A DNA stretch of 64,000 nt from Epiperipatus broadwayi (GCA_028023455.1 JAQFVV010012535.1:2976001-3040000); one strand, 5' to 3'. Numbered from the stretch's first letter, positions 15,369 through 28,122 are shown. The notes: generated by a model from the letters alone, not told the origin. Numbers and translations are program-made.

Positions 15369-15688
15369 TTAAACCAAAATACTGGAATTAATTATACAAT
15401 TTTTAATCCAATAAATATTAAGATAATAAATCCGATTTTTCCAAAGCCAGGTGATTTATAAATGTAAATCACGTGATAAGAACTCTAGCTTATTTTCACT
15501 ATAAATCATCAATCTGTTGTCAAGGCAATTTCTGTAAGTAAAAGAGGAAAAATCCATCTTTTATTTATATAGATTACCTTAGCAACAGATTGATAATTTA
15601 TGATGTAAATAAGTTTGGACTGATATTATGCAATCTATATTGGTATATTTAAAATTGTAGAATTAATTCCAGTATTTTGTTTTATTAT
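15369..15688. mobile_element. Foldback element containing X-box-like motifs
   Basis: The outer ends are inverted copies (AATACTGGAATTAATTATAC on the left and its reverse complement near 15655-15675). An inner pair (ATCAATCTGTTGTCAAGGCA against TTAGCAACAGATTGAT) forms a second stem. The inner stem carries the GTTGTCAAGGCAA motif also found at 32173, 50665, 51024 and 61773. It looks like a MITE or an inverted dimer of that dispersed repeat. Confidence 0.65.
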
Positions 15689-15945
15689 ATGTATCTGATG
15701 TTATCTGTTTATTTATTTGAAGGTCTATCAACCAATCAATTTACTTATTTATATCAAGAATGGGCAAACTGTAACCTGCAAGATGCACGTACCCTGCAAT
15801 GATGATTTGCATGATCTGTGACTCATGTACAAGTACAATAAATTTTTTTAAAATTTTACCATAACAATTAAATAATTTTTTTCATATATTACATTACTTT
15901 TTGAGTTATAAGTAAACTGAAAGTTGAGTTGTATAAAATAGAAAG

Positions 15946-16094
15946 TTTCTGTGGACAAGAAGTTGAACTCGCACCTTTAGATTCTTGTATATTGAATTTA
16001 AGGCAAACGCTCTACCAACTGAGCTATTCTGTCAAAGGCCTTTAACAGAATAGCTCAGTTGGTAGAGCGTTTGCCTTAATTTCTGTGGACAAAT
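15946..16094 (-). repeat. tRNA-derived palindrome (43-bp perfect arms)
   Basis: On the minus strand about 80 bp (from 16037 down to 15958) look like a tRNA-derived sequence. There is an A-box TAGCTCAGTTGGTAGAG, an ATCTAAAGG segment as in tRNA-Phe, and a weak B-box GAGTTCAACTT. The 5' half is repeated in reverse, giving a perfect 43-bp-arm palindrome at 15998-16080 around AGGCCT. The flanking TTTCTGTGGACAA occurs on both sides in direct orientation. The anticodon arm is disrupted, so this is not a working tRNA gene; it is a SINE-like or foldback remnant. Confidence 0.7.
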
Positions 16095-17532
16095 CTTGTT
16101 GTCCAACAATTGTAGCACTAAAATTTCATTGCAATTTTTTTTTTCAAGTTATCACGGGAATGAAATTAAATTAAATAGAACAAACACACCCTCATTCATG
16201 GACAATATCCTAAAATGGCCTGAAACAGATTTTAAAAGCTTTATTTTATAAAAATGCATTTAATATAGAAAGTTGGTTTCTGAGATGATCAGAAATCTTT
16301 TCTGTACTATAAGTACTTTATGTATTGGAAAGTGAAAAAAACATTTTCATTACGTGTAGATTGTTAGAGACCTTATAGAAATCTATATGATATCAGACAT
16401 AGCTGTTGTCCACATCTGATCTATATAATAAAGTTTACAGCTAAGTAAGAGAATGTTTAAGAAAGTTTTTATATTAATGATGAATTTAGTTGAAGTTGAT
16501 ATTACAGACTCTAATGACATTTAGTGTGATTATTGATATAAGCTTATATTTTTTACTTAAGATATTTACATATTTATTAAAAATATGGAAAATAAATTTA
16601 CACATGTATATATAATTCAAACACACTATCATTTCTGATCACTATCAAATTAGCTGACGCAAATCTAATTGAAATTCATAATTTAATTGTAAGAACTAGT
16701 ATATAAAGAATTAGAATAAAATATTATTGGTATACGTAATATTAGTTTTATATTTTTAAAATATTTTTTGGATTTATATATATATTTGGACCTCTATGAA
16801 ATGCTATGTCTTATGAATTAAATTATATTAAAATTTAAAGATTTTGTATATTTTTAAAGTTTGTCTTTAAATGTGACGACTGGCGACATTTTGGAATATT
16901 TAAATTGCGATCCTGAAATGATTTGCCGATATATTATTTTTATTTCGATACTCTTCCAATTGTTTTAAAATGTAGTATATATTATTTTTCTGTTCGTACT
17001 AATAAATTTTATAGTGAAAGTTTAATAAATATATATTTATGAATTATATTTTTTAATTTGATTTAAATCCTATAGGTGTCAGTAATTTCAAGATAACTAG
17101 AGCTAAATTGTAATTTGTGTTTGGAATAAGATTGATAAAATGTTTATATATACAATTTATGGTAAACTTTGTACACTTGATAAAAACTGATAACTTAAAA
17201 CAAAAATTATATATAGGTTGGACAAAAAGTAGTAACTTAAAAACAATATAGTTATAGACAAAGTTTAAAAATATTTGTTAGATGAGAATTAATACATTTT
17301 CAAACAAAAATGGAAACGTAATATTTTATTTTATTTAATAGTTAAACAGTATGTATAAAAACTAGCTGTTTCCATAACATGCTCATGATGTAGAATTAAA
17401 AGTCAGGTCGAGCTTGGAAAGTTTTTCAAAAAAATAGCTATTGCATTATCTAACCAGCCATTTAATTTTGGTTAGTAAATGACTAACTATTTATTGTTTT
17501 AGCTAAAAAGATAAAATAATTCAGAGATTCAT
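16095..17532. other. AT-rich non-coding DNA, possible solo mariner end
   Basis: At 17213-17231 the sequence TAGGTTGGACAAAAAGTAG resembles mariner terminal repeats, but I find no partner end or transposase nearby. Otherwise nothing is recognised. Confidence 0.4.
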
Positions 17533-17927
17533 AGAGGCAAAACTCTCCATATAGTAGCACCACTCAGTGCAAGCCAGAGTAATCAATGGATGCAGGAAGG
17601 TTTGTGTGTAAAATCACTACCTAGTGCCTACTCATCCAATATCCTCAAACTAGTTTCTAGGGTATGGCTTTCATCTGTGAGGAGCCTTGGATTTGAGAGC
17701 ATTGCACATAGATGTTGGATCTGAGAGCACTGTATTAGATCTTGAGATCAAAGTGCAGTGCTCTCAGATCCAAGGCTCCTCACTGATGAAAGCCACAAGC
17801 TAGAAACTAGTTTGGGGATATTGGATGAGTAGGCACTAGATAGAGATTTTGTACACAAACTTTCCTGCATTCATTGATTACTCTGGCTTACACTGAGTGG
17901 CACTACTATATGGAGAGTTTTGCCTCT
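17533..17927 (+). mobile_element. Foldback element, CTCTCC family, long copy B
   Basis: Long inverted arms of roughly 170-190 bp end in AGAGGCAAAACTCTCCATAT and its complement. Reading inward, the arms carry CAGTGCAAGCCAGAGTAATC, TAGTGCCTACTCATCCAATAT and then a hammerhead-like block. That block is best preserved in the right arm on the plus strand (17777-17818) and decayed in the left arm (core around 17671-17677, minus strand). It encodes no protein. The two arms have diverged from each other, so the insertion is not brand new. Confidence 0.85.
17777..17818 (+). ncRNA. Hammerhead-ribozyme-like core (type I, minimal stem III)
   Basis: Elements in order: stem I 5' strand TCCTCA (17777-17782), core CTGATGA (17783-17789), one A, stem II AGC / CACAA loop / GCT (17791-17801), one A, GAAA (17803-17806), a tiny stem III C-TA-G, then U and U as the NUH site (GTT, 17810-17812), and stem I 3' strand TGGGGA (17813-17818). 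Stem I pairs over 6 positions with one G-U. The core residues CUGANGA and GAAA match the hammerhead consensus. Weak points are an A-A mismatch at the base of stem II and a GUU rather than GUC site. Penelope-like elements and animal retrozymes are known to carry such minimal hammerheads. Activity is untested. Confidence 0.5.
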
Positions 17928-20900
17928 GTGATAGTTCAGAAATAAATAGACTGATCAGATGAGTATCAATTTACTCAACATAAAAATAAAAGCACATTTG
18001 TAATGTGATGCAGTTTCATTCCTGAATGAAATTTTTCTACACCTACAAGTGCAAAGTTTATGGTTTCTTTTCACAAGTTTCTCCCCCCCCCTTTTCTCTC
18101 TGCCCACCTCTCTATTTATATATCAAAATAGAATAATAAAAAAAAGAAATCAAAATCTGGACAAAATGAAAATTTGCAAATTTTTTTTCAATACAACCAT
18201 AGTTTGGGCAAATATTTTTTATTGCTATTTTTTCTTCTATTCTGATTAGATTATTAACTGTATAGCCCTCCTTTTTTTCACTATTTTTATGCTACCTACT
18301 GCAAACTAGAATCATGTTATAAAATCATGTTATGTTTTTTAAGTTTGATAATATAGCCTTAAGTAGTGTTATATACTTATATATGAAATCTTTATAATAA
18401 AATCGGATTTAGAATCAAGACATTATGATTACAACTCTACCAGAAAAACTTGAGATCTCTCTTTGAAGCAGTATGCAAATGCATCTTCTTTAAAGTAGAA
18501 TTACTACTTTTACTAATAAAAGTATCACCAAGTCATAATAAAAAGGTGGAACAACCTTTTTAATAAATAGCTTGCTGCAAAGCAAAGGCTTTTCTAATAG
18601 CATCTCAAAAGTAACAGTAAAAGAGAAGGCAGTGCTCAATGGGTTCTCCAAGTGTTAGGCAATGAGGATTTGATCATCTTTTTCTATCTTTGTTTTAATC
18701 TCTATTTATAGGGATAGCTGAATATTCATTTATTGATAGAAGTTAAATGTTACCTGGATTGACAATAGTATCTGTTATCTAGGAGAAAAATTCTAAGTCA
18801 TTTGAAAAGTTTAATTTAGCCTAGATTCGGACTAGCTTGTAGGCATAGCATATAGATGTGCTATTCTGCTCTATCATAACACATTAACTTGTATTATTGA
18901 TAAAGAATATAAAATGCATGAAACAACATACTTTTGTTGTAAATGACTAATGGTTTTTACCAACTGCATTTGGACACATCTCATGAAATTCTTCAATATA
19001 AAAAGTGGTTCAGCAGTGTTGCATTCCCACATCCTTTATTAATTGAGTTTTTTGTTATCCAAAATCATGACAAATTTTCATCCTCGTAATGAATTTTTAG
19101 TTTTTTATGATCTAAATCCAATATGGTTGGCAAAATTTGTATTCGTTTTGACAATAAAAATATGGATTAAAAAAAAGAATTCATTAGTTTTCATAATCTC
19201 ACTAGCTGATTAGAACTATTTGTACTATTGACTTAATGATGATAATGCAGAATAATTGGGTTATCTGTTTACAATTTACTTGAAAAGACAATGTCTAAGG
19301 CTAATTGACATCTGAAGTTTATATATATGATTTTGCTTTTATCAGTGCAACTTTCATCTCAATTTCATCATATCATAACCATCCACCAGTGAAGAAAGAT
19401 AGAACACTTTCTCTCACTATACATGCATTTTAAAAACACCCTTTGTCTTTTAAGTGGATTTGGAGGTATTGACATTTGAATCTTCCATATCTATGTTGAC
19501 AGTTTTACAACACTACTTTTAAGCAAGGTAGGGACTGATAGTTTTATAAAATTTTCTTAAATTTAAACCAAGTACTAAACACCCTATGGCTAAACTGAAA
19601 AAGATCATCATCCAAATGTATGTGAAATTTGGATTTTTTTTCATTTTGTCGTGCAAAGAATTTGAAATATTTTTAAAATTGTAAAATTAATTAATACCAT
19701 TATTTAAATTCATTTTTTTTACTCTTAACAAATGCAACGTGAAAAGCATCAATAGCGTTATTTATTGAAAATGAAATACCCTGTTCACTGCTGTCAAAAA
19801 ATTAACACTGCAAACTTAAATATGATAAAAGCTTGAATATTTCAATCTGGTTAATAAACAAATAGTATAATATTATGTAAACATTTTTTTAATAAAAACT
19901 TGAATGTTCAACTTATATCAAAATATAAAACTAAATATAAAATTATATATGTAATACCAATCATAGAATTATTTCCTTTTTTATTTCATGATTTCATGAA
20001 TAGTGACTGTACAGATTATAATTTCTACTACAAATAAATTTAATTTGCTTATATAGCATTCCTTATTTCATTATAATATTTGGATGTGTTTCAATTGTGC
20101 AAGATTTTAATATAAATGAGTTTATATAGCTCTGCGCCATATTGAAAAGGCTTTATTATGCATTAATTATTCAATATTATTAAATTATTTATTTTTGAAG
20201 TACCAATATAAATTGTTTTATTGTCATGGGGGATTAGTAACATGCTAAACAACCGATGATAAAGAATGTTCTTAAACCCATTTATCCTATAGAAATATTT
20301 GTTAATAATGTATTGCCATAAGATAACTTGCACGATAAAGTTTAATTTGTATATACATTTGAGGGTGTAATTGTATTAGATATGTGTAAACATATTGCTC
20401 AGATCTCATGACATCTTCAATTAATTGTCTTTTTATACACTTTAATTAGAATCCATTAAAAATATTTTTGTAGTTTAACTAAATAGAAAAAATGAATTCT
20501 TTTATAAATCTAATTGTTTTACAAACTGGGTACAAATTATGTTCAATAAATTAAAAAAATATTGATTAATTGTGAATATTAATAATTAAAAATGTATTTG
20601 CAATAGTTACTATAGAAACAGTAATCAGGTACAGTAATATATACAAATAAAGCATTTGATAGAATAATCAATAAAAAAATTGCTTATTTTAAATTTTTAA
20701 AAAATAAAATAAATATTCATAGGTTGAAGGAAAAAAGAATTCGTTAACTTAATATGTCCAGTAGTATATTATAAATTTTTCTAGATTTTTTATATTTTTA
20801 TTATAGGTGTAAAATAATGTCCGCTCTTCATAAGTTGTTAATATTATTTGATCCATTTTTTAAATAAGTTTTGGATAGCAATCATTATTTTTGTATTATT

Positions 20901-20944
20901 AAATGATTAATTGAAAGACTTTACTGTTGGGGAGAAAAAGTTTA
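17928..20944. other. AT-rich non-coding DNA
   Basis: About 3 kb without a recognisable gene. A C run lies near 18084-18092. An open frame at 18049-18249 crosses it and has no protein character. Confidence 0.5.
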
Positions 20945-21040
20945 AGATGAAGAGCCAGAATTGGAATCGAATCAAAGATCACTTTATCACAGTATTAATG
21001 CATTCAGAGCACTTACATTATTAATAGCCTCTATCTATTT
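20945..21040 (-). mobile_element. Degenerate tRNA-derived SINE
   Basis: On the minus strand a B-box-like GATTCGATTCC follows a D-arm-like GGCTATTAATAATGTAAGTGCTCTG. This order and spacing fit a decayed tRNA-derived SINE head or tRNA pseudogene. The acceptor stem does not close. The parent tRNA is not clear. Confidence 0.35.
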
Positions 21041-21959
21041 TTAATGATTTATAATAGGAAATTAAAATAATTAAGTTTTACTCAATCCCTGACTACCATA
21101 GCTCAGTTATTAAAATAGTGAAATGAAGAGTTATTAATCTCTGAATTAATTTCCAATTGAGAAAAGTGAAAATTATTCTTATTCTCAAATGTTTCTATCC
21201 ATGACAGTACAATAAATAATAGAGTAGTTTTGTGAATACATTTTTGTTTTTTAATAGTTTCAAGTTTAATTCCTTTTTTATTTGAAAATACCATGGAAAG
21301 ATTTTGCTCCACATATGAATATTTTATTTTATAATTAAATCTTTTTCTATATCATATTGTACTGGGAACCTTCTATGTTGTTTTGAGCCCTAACATGTTT
21401 AGCACCATTATTTACTATACCAGGATCTTAGCCTGTTCACTCTCTCTACAGTATAAATCAATACCTACATGGTATACTATAAATTTCTATACAATGAATC
21501 CTACATTTAACATGTGGAGACTAAACCAACATAATGACTTACCTATAATCCACATATGATATTATTTCAAGCCAATTAAATAGATAGACACACTGATATT
21601 ATTTAAAAGAGAATTAAACTGATAATCATTAGTTATATTTCCTGATCACTCTTTTGATATCAACCTCTATAAAGATCAGCAAATTTTTCATTAATAAAGC
21701 AGTTTTTACAAAAACCTAAGCAGATGGATTTTATGCACCCACTTTCAGAAGAAAAAAAACTTTACAAAGATTCTTACAGAGACAGATTAGTAATGCAGCT
21801 GGAAATGTAACGGATAAAAGTAATCATAGAATTAAATTAGTGTACTTTTGATAAAAATAGTTTTATAATAATATAAAATATGCTTATATGTTTGAAAAGA
21901 AAAGTTTTCAGTAGATATGTTTTACTAATTCTTATTTGTCGATCTGAGATTTGATCATG
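21041..21959. other. AT-rich non-coding DNA
   Basis: Nothing recognised. The open frame at 21103-21312 (minus) has no domain and low-complexity composition. Confidence 0.5.
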
Positions 21960-22275
21960 TAACAAAGAAATAATTCAGAGACTTCAGTCTACTCATAAAA
22001 GTATGGACAAATGTATGTTAAGAGTATTAAAAAGTGATCAAAAATAAAATATAGTAAGAGAACATAAAGCTATCACTGACATCATTAAAAAAATTAAGAA
22101 AGTGGGATGAAGCTGGAATAGATGGACACCTTGTTAGAAGGGATGGTAATCTGTGGAAAGTTTAAGTTTTAAAACATATCCCACAAAAAACTTAAAAGTT
22201 ATTACATGTGAAATATATGAATAAAATAAAAAAATTTGCTGATGTGATCCTGTAGTGGATTAACATTGATTAAAA
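21960..22275 (+). mobile_element. RTE-like LINE, degenerate 3' end (copy 3)
   Basis: Broken frames read SMDKCMLRVLKSDQK, then REHKAITDIIKKIKK, then GHLVRRDGNLWKV. This is the ancestral RTE order (QRAMERRMLG, RNE-IR-RT-V-DII, KLKWRWAGH). It reaches slightly further 5' than copies 1 and 2. Several stops and frameshifts show it is long dead. Confidence 0.6.
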
Positions 22276-23040
22276 ATTATATACACAAAACATATATATT
22301 TATATATTGTACCATATTGGTACACCTTAACCATGTGTTATCACACATATATATTATCAAAAAAATTTTTTTATTTGAATTTTAGATCATTGTTTTATGG
22401 GATTATTAATTATTAGAATCACCAATTGATATCTTCTTTAATGTCATTATATAAAGGCACATACATGTTTTCTTTTTAAAGTCATTGATAAGTCTAAAAT
22501 GCCACTATATAGTTGTTTCAATTTTAAAACTTTTTTTTTTTAAAGTCAAAATAACAATTTTAATTTGTTTTATTTTATTGTATCTTTAAGAATAAGTTGT
22601 TATTTGTTTATTCCATTTTAAAGTCAACACAACATGCAGTAAGCTTAGTAACTTTTTTTAAAAAATTTCCAATCAAAAAATTTTAAAAAAATTTAAATTT
22701 TAAAAACATTTTGTCAAAATAACATTGTGTGTTTATATATACATATATTTAACTAGCAGACTTTAATAAATAAACAGATTACATTTCTCATATGTATAAA
22801 TCTATATATAAGCATATAGTTTATATTCGATATTTTAAAATATACTGTTTATGATAATCAGTCACTGAATTTAAAAAAAACAAACAAATAAGTTCAAATA
22901 TATTAAGTGGCAACTATGGCTTAAATATTAACATTATTCAAACAGAATATAAACAAATATGTATTGTTAAATGGAAGCCTTTTATTATTATTATTATTAT
23001 TATATTTTTGCCTACATATATATTTTCTTACCTCAATAAA
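22276..23040. other. AT-rich non-coding DNA
   Basis: Contains a short (TTA)n near 22982-23002 and poly-A/T runs. No gene. Confidence 0.5.
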
Positions 23041-23130
23041 AGCTAAACCACTAAACATCACATGATCACCATCTCATGCAAGCACATAACTGTTAGTATA
23101 TGTTACAATATGGAGAGTTTTTGCCTGTTC
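23041..23130 (-). mobile_element. Foldback element, CTCTCC family, remnant F
   Basis: Read on the minus strand: terminal GAACAGGCAAAAACTCTCCA, a short remnant, then the family tail GAGATGGTGATCATGTGATG and TTTAGTGGTTTA. The whole inverted-arm section is missing. It shows that the tail belongs to the element rather than to flanking DNA. Confidence 0.65.
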
Positions 23131-24039
23131 AATAGAAGCTACACTTTTGGCAAATATCTTTTTATTATAAAACAGCAATGTATGTAATTATAAAGATGTT
23201 TACAGAAAAACTATATGACATGAACTGTTAAAAAGGAAAGTTGATGTCTGCTCTTGAAGACAACAGAGTCTGAATTTAGACTTGAATAACAGCTGATATG
23301 CAAATGCTATTGCATTCTAAAGTTTGTTCTTTATTTTCATCAGAGATTTTCAAAATGCTTATTTAAAGTCAAAGTAAAATATAACATAAATTCCCATGGA
23401 TAAAATCAAAAATGTTGTTAAAAATATTAAAATATAATATCAATGTACTAAACTGAAAGAACTATTTATTAAGAAATGCTAAAATCTTGATTCCCTACAT
23501 TCTTATCACTAGATACTCCATGTCACCTCTTGGAATCATCTTATTTTATAAATATTGATAAAAATCTTTACTAAATCTACATTATGTTTATAAATATATA
23601 GTACAGTGCCTACAGATCTTGCAATCCCTTGATGGATAGAATGATAATTGATTTTAAAAGAAAACTATGATAACAGAAATCAGATGAATAACCCATAGAA
23701 ATTAACATCTATTGGTATTTAATGCTTCATATGTGTATATGTTAATATGATTTAAAGTACAGGATAATATACTGTGCAATAATCACTTAAAATTGATTGA
23801 TGTGCCTAAAATGCTCTTCTAATAAAAATCAATATCTAATAACCTAATGGAATGAATTTCAATTATTACTTTTGTATTACTGCTGTTTCCACAGCCATTA
23901 GTAATTTAATGAATTATATGTGATTTCATTATAAAATCTAATGGTCAATAGGATGTTAGATAACAAGTATTTCACCATTATGACTAAAAAGTAGGTTAGT
24001 TAGTAGATATAAAGAGAATGAGTTATTTTGGTGTCTGCA
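23131..24039. other. AT-rich non-coding DNA
   Basis: Nothing recognised apart from generic AT-rich sequence. Confidence 0.45.
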
Positions 24040-27000
24040 AATGTCTGAATTAAAATTTCAATAGCAAATGAGTCAAAAGCAGACTCACTGTCAATTTGCA
24101 TTACCATTGGGGCCTAGTTTTTGCTCTCAAACTGAATTTACAATGGTTTTGAAAATAAGGGCACTTGACCTGTCCTTTAGAACCTTTTCCAGGATGTTAT
24201 TCCAAAGGGTCCCATGGAGATTAGCCACAGATTAGATAGTCAAATATTAAAGCTTGCTTTTTGTTGAATGGAACTAAGGAGATTGGATATAGATCTTTTT
24301 ATTCTATACAATTTTTGTGATAAATAATTTGCTAAATCATATAGATATATGGTGATAAACTGATTGAGATGTGGGAATATAAATTTAGGATTCAATGTGT
24401 ACCTGGATGACAAGAGTTTGGTATTGTTGTTAGCTTCAGAGCATGGAATGGTTTATCTAATTCTGGTTGACCAAAGAGATCTTCAAGTGGTGTGAAGGCA
24501 CAATGTGATTGTATTTTTGTTTGAAATATTGGGGGGAAAAAAAAGGAAAAGGGGGAGGGGGGGGGGGGGGGGGGGGGAGGGGGAGGGGGGGAATGGGGGG
24601 GGAATGAGGGGTGGGGGGGGGGGGGGTAGGAGGGGGGAAGGGGGGGGGGTATATTGATTCTATCATCTTATGTCCAGCTTTGGTGACACCCTTGATTTCA
24701 AGTGCTAGTGAAACTCTGACAGTGGAAGGATATCTCAGGGACCATCTAATGTACCCTCATGTCCAAGGGTGCTGTTTTGTTACACAGATTTTTTACTTTT
24801 TTGTGGCAAGGTACTCTTTTAGAGTTTTGCAGGTGTCATTATATACTTGTGTAAGTCTTTTTATGTACTTAGGCGTCTGGTGCAGATTTACACATGGTGA
24901 TTCTTTTATGTAAATCATCATCCAAAGTTAGTAGTCTTGAGGGTGGTGGGGTCATTCTGGTAATAAGATTTATATTGAATGATGGAATGTTGATAAAGGA
25001 AATGTACTGTTGAACAGGATCAAATTGCATAGTGCATTGTTTAAATAGCATAATGTATGTTTCAGAGTACAAAAATTCAGAAGGGCGTGCAGGAATAATT
25101 ATTATTTCATGAAGGTGAATTGTTGATGTTTGCATTGCACTTAGATTGAGTTTGAATATTTGACTAGAGTAATCAGAAAAAGGTGAGGGATTAATTTAAA
25201 GAAGGGTGAATAAAAGCACAGGTCAAAAAGTGAGGTGTGATGATGGTTGTAGAAAGATGAAGGTGGATGGTAAAAACCTTCAGCACTCAGGGGTATTGCA
25301 AGTTGATGTAGGCACTTTGAAACAAATGTTGATAACTCATGTTAAAGTCACCCAGAAAAACAACTGGGTAAGAGGTTGATGATAGTAGTGATGTTGATGG
25401 TAAGCTATAATCTTGAGATGACAACTGGTCCAGGAGGTACGTAAACAAAAAATATGTTGAGTGCATAAGTATGATGGTGAAAAATGACTATAAGAAGGTT
25501 TGAGTCAATTCATATGATTTTAAAGGATGAAAATTGGTAGATTCTTCTGATGACCAGGCCAGTACCTCCTGAGGATGATGATGAATCTCATGAAGAGGTG
25601 CAAAATCCTTGAGTCCTAGGTAAATGTGGGGTCAATATGAGGACAATTATATGTTTTTGTTTTCAGCAGACCTAGGATGTGTATCTGTGTAAAATGAATC
25701 CATTTACTTAGCTGGAGGTTTTTGAATTGAGCTTATACTCTCGAACATTGAAGGCTCCTATCTTTATTTTTATGTTGAAAGTAAATAAATAGAAAAAATA
25801 AAGTGTATGTTTTGAGAATCAGTTGTTTTGTATTGACTGAAGTGAGATTTCCATTTGTTGCCTTGTTTATAAGGTTTTGAAAAAGGGTTGTATGAACATA
25901 AATGGCCAGCTAAGACTCAAAGTTAAATTTTTAGGGCTGGCATCTAGGGCATCAAAATATTTAAGAGATGTTTTGTTTGCATTATTTTTTTAAGCAGGAA
26001 AGGTTTGATTTTTGTTGGTATATTAGTATATATATATTTTTTTCTTCAGTGTTTGTTTTTGATTCATTGTTTAAGTTTGGGGTTTTGGTAAGTAAACAAT
26101 GAACATGTTTGGAGTCAGTTAAAGCTTCCTGTTTTTGGTAGGTCTGTTAAATGGGGACTACAGAATTCTAGGTTATAAATGCTGTTATTAGTGGAGCATG
26201 TTAGATTAATTTCAGTATTAAGTGTTTTTTATTTTTTTATTACCATGATCTTTTCATGGTCACCCAGGTTTTCTTTTGGAAGTCTAATCTGTGTCACAGC
26301 TTTCAACTATTGGTAATGGTGGTGGCAGTGCATCCATGACATCTGTGAAAATTGGTTAGTATTGTCATTGTAAATTATTGACTGTGGTACCTTAGCTATA
26401 TGAGTTGAAGCTAACTGTTTACATGGTTTGGCTGATGAGGAAAGAGTTTGATTATCATTATTCTGAGAAGTTGTGTTGCTGATGTTAATGGGTATGCTGA
26501 AGGTTCAATTTGTCTGACTGATGAAGAGGTCAATTGGTGAAGCATCTTCATTTGAGAGAGAATTTATGTATGTATTAGGTGTTTTGTCAATATTGTCTTT
26601 GATTTTGATTATGAATGAATCTAGGTGTGTGGTTACTGACTTTATTACACTGTAAGCATCAAGTGGTTGCCAGATGACTACACTGGTGATAGGAGAAACA
26701 TTGTGGCTTTAATCTTCTTATGTATAGGTAAAGCATTGCCTCTTGGTCTTTAATCTAAGTAGGTATAGTGGTTGGATCAATGTTTTTGTTTAGCTTGACT
26801 TTAAACTCATAGCTATTGCTATATATTGGGACAGGAGTGTCCTTTAGGTAAACTGGTAACAATGAGACAACCTTCCCAAAAGAGACTCCATTAATTTTTG
26901 AAAATCTTATGTGGAGTAGCCTAGATATGTGTTTTTCAATATGCCAGTAGCAAAATGGCCTAGTGTTTTGGATATCTTTGATTGGGATGATCAGCTAAGA

Positions 27001-27440
27001 ATAGAATACTATCCCATAGATTGTGCAAAGTGAGTGCTTCATATAGTAAAATTCTTGGCCCTTTATAAAGAACAATGAATATCTGTACCTAATAAAACTA
27101 TCGAACAATCTATCAAAAAATGATGGTATGTGTTAAATAGTCAATTAGGAACAGTGCTGTGGATCTTCTCAGAAACACTATCTAGCATCTCAGCAGTCCA
27201 TATAACAGAAGAGGGGGGGGTGTTTCTTCATCATTTTGATTTTGTAAATCTGAATTTTCAGTATAGCTAGTTATAGATTTTCTGAATCTTTGGAGATTAA
27301 AATTCATGTTTGTAATTAATGTTAAGGTTCCAAAGTTTTTGTTTTTTTCAATATCAGCTAATGTTTCTTTATTAACATTATTTCTTAGGTTTGTTTTTTT
27401 CACTGGCGTTGTGTAAAACTGAAGGCGTGGCAGCCATTTA
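24040..27440 (-). pseudogene. LINE with ORF1-like, endonuclease and RT remnants
   Basis: Read on the minus strand, broken frames give a coherent element. Around 27000-26740 is a gag-like segment (VYLKDTPVPIYSNSYEFKVK). At about 25780-25730 is IKIGAFNVREYK, the usual start of an APE-type endonuclease. GGTGLVIR (about 25570-25545) and YVPPGPV (about 25445-25420) follow in the expected order. A linker with many basic residues lies near 24930-24840, and RT-palm-like pieces run to about 24050. Many stops and frameshifts show long decay. The poly-G tract at 24537-24650 interrupts it. The clade is uncertain (Jockey, CR1 or Ingi-like). The 3' end is not defined. Base composition is less AT-rich than the neighbours. 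Confidence 0.65.
24537..24650 (+). repeat. Poly-G/purine tract inside the LINE
   Basis: About 114 bp of almost pure G with a few A and T, unlike anything else in this AT-rich window. Runs of four or more G recur many times, so G-quadruplexes are possible on the plus strand. The proline/glycine-rich open frames across it are artefacts. Its length makes sequencing or assembly error plausible. Confidence 0.85.
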
Positions 27441-28122
27441 TGCTATCTTTAAGTTGCTGTGAACTAAGTCCCCCCCCCCCCTCACAGTCGCACACACGAA
27501 TATTGGCAAACTTTTATAATATATATATATATATCAATTTTCTATTTGTTTTTTTTTTTTTTAAATAATTTAAAATTATTTTCTGATGGAGTTGCAAGTA
27601 ATAATATTAAAAAAAGCAGGAGACTTTTAGCATACTTGCAGCCATGTGTCTAGCCAGATGGCGCTCAAAAATATTATTATTGTTGTTGTTATTGTTATTA
27701 TGATTGTAGTTGTTGTTATTATTATTTTTCTTATTGCATCTTATTTAATCTTAAGGAGTAAATGGTCTTCATTCAGACGCAAATGTAATTTAATAATAAT
27801 GCTGTAGATAAATTTAAATGCCTTAGAAATAGGATGATTGCCATTCTTAAAAAAAGAAAGAGAAGATATAAATTATAAATAAAAGATATACCACTTGTTT
27901 TACTTAAAGTGATTTTGTGAAATTTTTTTAAAACACTTTTCACTAGACTAGGCAATATGTGATTTCGATAATTTAATTATTTGTATCCTGAGAATATGCA
28001 AAAGCTAATGATTGCTTGCAGCATAAACACCAATAAATAGCTACATTGTTTAACATTAATGATTTAGAAATATTAAACAAAATACTTATAAATTAGATTC
28101 AATAAAATATTTCCTCTGTCAA
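27441..28122. other. Non-coding DNA with simple repeats
   Basis: Holds a C run near 27470-27481, a (TA)n near 27515-27532, and ATT/GTT repeats at about 27675-27725. The phrase CCAGATGGCGC near 27655 resembles TAGATGGCGCC near 32042, but no larger repeat is visible. Confidence 0.5.

Noticed and set aside
15958-16037. A functional tRNA gene (Phe-like)
   Set aside because: The anticodon arm is disrupted by extra sequence and the B-box is weak.
24457-24913. Proline-rich and glycine-rich open frames
   Set aside because: Products of the poly-G tract; the real content is a minus-strand LINE pseudogene.
26425-26540. Other CTGATGA occurrences as hammerhead candidates
   Set aside because: No stem II followed by GAAA and no stem I; they lie in decayed LINE sequence.
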